DNA of 64,000 bases, taken from contig NZ_FOAF01000001.1 in the NCBI RefSeq assembly GCF_900109575.1, positions 248,001 through 312,000 of the forward strand. The letters run 5' to 3'. A program made the position numbers and the translations under genes. Below the pieces are notes generated by a model, which saw only the letters and a program-made list of their open reading frames with translations, had not been told where the DNA came from and searched no databases. This document shows positions 62,273 to 64,000 of the stretch, piece by piece; positions within the stretch are counted from its first letter, which is position 1, and every line of letters begins with the position of its first letter. This stretch comes from Olivibacter domesticus. Lineage in GTDB: Bacteria > Bacteroidota > Bacteroidia > Sphingobacteriales > Sphingobacteriaceae.

Positions 62273-62314
62273 GTAGCTATTTGACTACAAATATAAATGT
62301 AGTTATTTAACTAC
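62273..62314. promoter_or_regulatory. Two tandem ArsR operators
   Basis: Two 16-bp inverted repeats of the form GTAG(T/C)TATTT(A/G)ACTAC, at 62273-62288 and 62299-62314, 26 bp apart start to start. The upstream copy has perfect 7-bp arms and lies between the -33 and -7 boxes; the other overlaps the start site. Confidence 0.8.
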
Positions 62315-62319
62315 GCAAA
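62288..62319 (-). promoter_or_regulatory. Promoter of the ArsR operon
   Basis: Minus-strand TTTG (62316-62319) and TATATTTG (62288-62295) with a 20-nt spacer, a full match to the Bacteroidota -33/-7 consensus. The leader to the arsR ATG would be only about 12 nt. Confidence 0.8.
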
Positions 62320-62404
62320 TTTTTTACAATTTTTATGTCTTTTATCGACTGCTTAATCAATGGACATCATTTAAATAATGTCTAATGAATACCTCTTGTT
62401 GGTT

Positions 62405-64000
62405 TTACTTGTTTATTCCCGCTATGGCTGCTATTTCAGCTGCTGATAGGTTTTCTGTAAAAACCATCACGTTCTTAGCTAACCCTTGGTAGATCCGTTC
62501 GCCGGGGAATTCTTCATTTTGTCCTAATTGCCATCTATTGGTATTGGCAAGATTTATGTTGGGTGCTACTGCCTGGCTTGCTTTTAATTGTCCATCTATG
62601 TATAGATATAGGTTCTTACCATCACACACACCCGCCACGTGGTGCCATTTACCATACCAATCGGTAGGGAGTTCTGCTATGCATTCTCCTCTTCCCCAAC
62701 CGCCTGCGAAAAAATTTAACTTCTTACCATCAACCAATTGTAACACATGTTGATCACCTTTCGAAAAGATGTCTACCAGTTCTGCTGCAGGCATTTGAGG
62801 TTTGATCCACAACATAATGGTCATGCGGGTATCAATAGCATTTACAATGGCGTTTTGTTTCCATATAACATAACGCTGACTGTCTAACCTAAATGTTTGT
62901 TCTTTAGTTGAGAAGGCTTGTCCTTTTACATTTGCCACATTGGTAAAGGGTGTTTTATCTATTATCAATTCGCTCGACGCTACATCCCAGTTTGGGCCTC
63001 CAAGTAATAAAGCTTTCCGTGGCTGGTTATATACGACACATTTGCCATGTTGATCGGCTATCTTGATTGTCTTTTGCCCTTTTTCATTTGCCCGAAATAC
63101 CCATTCCCTTTGTTGTTCCGCCCCAGCTTCCAGTGTGAAAGTATCCGTTCCTATAACTTGCTCATCGAAATGGACGGGTAATTGTATTTTTTGTGGGGCG
63201 CCATCTAAATTTTTTACTTTGTATTGTAATCGCTGCTTGGTACCGAGCTTTAACAAAGGTGTATAGGTTAATTGACTTACTTCAACAGCTGTTGCCTGTT
63301 TGTGATCTGAGGGGATAACTTGCATCGACCAGCGATGGTCTTCGAGTGTTAATTGATGGTTGCCAAAGGGATATAAACGAAAATACAGCGTGTCCTGCCG
63401 TGTTTCGTCTTCATGGAGCAGCACATTTTTAGAGGTATACGGTTTGCCGTCGAGCTTAATTTCCAATCGTTTAGTACGCATGGCTCCTTTATTACTAAGA
63501 TGGACCACAACCGCTACGCGTTCATTAGGATTTACATGCTTCTTTGGGACCTCTACTTTATTTATGCGGACAAGGGGTTTTCTGCTGTCTGCAGTTATTG
63601 GACTGGCACACTTATTCCAAGGGCTATCGGATTTTTCACCAAGTGTAAATTCTAATAACGCGCCACTTGCTATCGTTTGGTGGTCTATTTCAAATTGCGC
63701 ATATGGTTTTCCATTTACCTGAACTCCTTGTAGATAATAAGCGGAATCTTTATTAGCCTCTTTCTGTATCGATAAAATCTTTTTGCTGGGCAAATGAATG
63801 GTAACCTTATCAAACAAAGGGGTACCGAACGTATAAATCGGATTCCCGGGAGCCATTGGATAAAAGCCTAAGGCATTGAAGATATACCAACTGGATAGGG
63901 AACCAAGATCATCGTTTCCAGGCAATCCATCGGGAGTATCTGAAAAGCGCTTTGTTAGAATGCTATATACCCAATATTGGGTGAGATCAGGTCGCTGGGC
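62405..64000 (-). CDS. GH92 family alpha-mannosidase-like enzyme with Ig-like and LamG C-terminal domains (5' truncated)
   Basis: The C-terminal 531 residues of a large exported enzyme, open to the right edge. Residues 1-140 of the visible part end the GH92 catalytic domain: TQYWVYSILTKRF, then GLPGNDDLGSLSSWYIFNAL with the catalytic-base aspartates, and ALGFYPMAPGNPIYTFGTPL. GH92 enzymes are calcium-dependent exo-alpha-mannosidases. After this come Ig/CARDB-like beta domains (about 145-340), and then a LamG-type domain with MTIMLWIKPQMPAAELVDIF and WHHVAGVCDGKNLYLYIDGQ. The extra modules are unusual for GH92 and may bind glycan. Not linked to the PUL above. Confidence 0.93.
   Translation of the reverse strand, partial: AQRPDLTQYWVYSILTKRFSDTPDGLPGNDDLGSLSSWYIFNALGFYPMAPGNPIYTFGTPLFDKVTIHLPSKKILSIQKEANKDSAYYLQGVQVNGKPYAQFEIDHQTIASGALLEFTLGEKSDSPWNKCASPITADSRKPLVRINKVEVPKKHVNPNERVAVVVHLSNKGAMRTKRLEIKLDGKPYTSKNVLLHEDETRQDTLYFRLYPFGNHQLTLEDHRWSMQVIPSDHKQATAVEVSQLTYTPLLKLGTKQRLQYKVKNLDGAPQKIQLPVHFDEQVIGTDTFTLEAGAEQQREWVFRANEKGQKTIKIADQHGKCVVYNQPRKALLLGGPNWDVASSELIIDKTPFTNVANVKGQAFSTKEQTFRLDSQRYVIWKQNAIVNAIDTRMTIMLWIKPQMPAAELVDIFSKGDQHVLQLVDGKKLNFFAGGWGRGECIAELPTDWYGKWHHVAGVCDGKNLYLYIDGQLKASQAVAPNINLANTNRWQLGQNEEFPGERIYQGLAKNVMVFTENLSAAEIAAIAGINK

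Noticed and set aside
1-64000. CRISPR array, tRNA, rRNA, transposon ends, prophage genes
   Set aside because: Read for short regular repeats, cloverleaf-like segments, transposase or integrase motifs and phage families; none was found.

Overview
The window reads as a chromosomal segment of a Bacteroidota bacterium, most likely Sphingobacteriaceae (Pedobacter / Sphingobacterium / Olivibacter type). The grounds are a SusC/SusD polysaccharide utilisation locus with a hybrid two-component regulator, many lipoprotein signals, -7 promoter boxes of the TAnnTTTG type, few Shine-Dalgarno sequences, and families typical of that group (DUF5017, DUF2147, phosphocholine-specific phospholipase C, FtsX-type permeases). 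Genus is inference. I see no rRNA, tRNA, CRISPR array, insertion sequence, prophage or plasmid gene. Both ends cut genes: an HxlR regulator at the left and a GH92 alpha-mannosidase at the right.

Layout. 1-5.5 kb: HxlR fragment, a lipoprotein, a class II (UvrB-domain-lacking) UvrA-like ATPase divergent from a marR-araC pair with a clear palindromic operator, and a DHFR-like reductase. 5.5-8.8 kb: a secreted glycoside-hydrolase-like protein divergent from an SGNH esterase. 8.9-13.8 kb: an SDR / DUF2147 / small membrane protein / AraC operon, then an alpha/beta-hydrolase plus DUF1348 pair divergent from a LysR regulator. 13.8-28.6 kb: the polysaccharide utilisation locus, made of HTCS regulator (-) and SusC, SusD, DUF5017 lipoprotein, GH88, heparinase II/III lyase and GH53 galactanase (+). 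The enzymes suggest a beta-1,4-galactan that also carries uronic acid.

28.7-32 kb: siderophore-interacting protein, AraC regulator and MFS exporter. 32.1-40 kb: nine same-strand genes forming an envelope redox-repair cluster: spondin-domain lipoprotein, CxxC AhpD-like protein, peroxiredoxin-like protein, periplasmic thioredoxin, AraC regulator, a second AhpD-like protein that has lost one active-site Cys, MsrA lipoprotein, MsrB lipoprotein and the transmembrane reductant carrier DsbD. This is the most system-like part of the window: DsbD would pass electrons outward to keep the exported Msr enzymes and peroxidases working.

40.3-45.9 kb: ClC channel with CBS domains, Tat-exported phospholipase C, Crp-like regulator, RidA. 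46.4-51 kb: proC-proB (overlapping by 8 nt) facing a glycine-betaine ABC transporter operon, so both compatible solutes, proline and betaine, are handled side by side. 51.6-58.8 kb: CPBP protease, VOC protein, an FtsX/MacB-type permease with a sigma-54 promoter and an upstream palindrome that recurs about 3.8 kb away, small proteins, a type B carboxylesterase and a GNAT acetyltransferase. 58.9-62.3 kb: a minus-strand ArsR / SRPBCC / DoxX / methyltransferase / YdeI operon with a very clear promoter and two tandem operator copies. 62.4-64 kb: the GH92 C-terminus with extra Ig-like and LamG modules.
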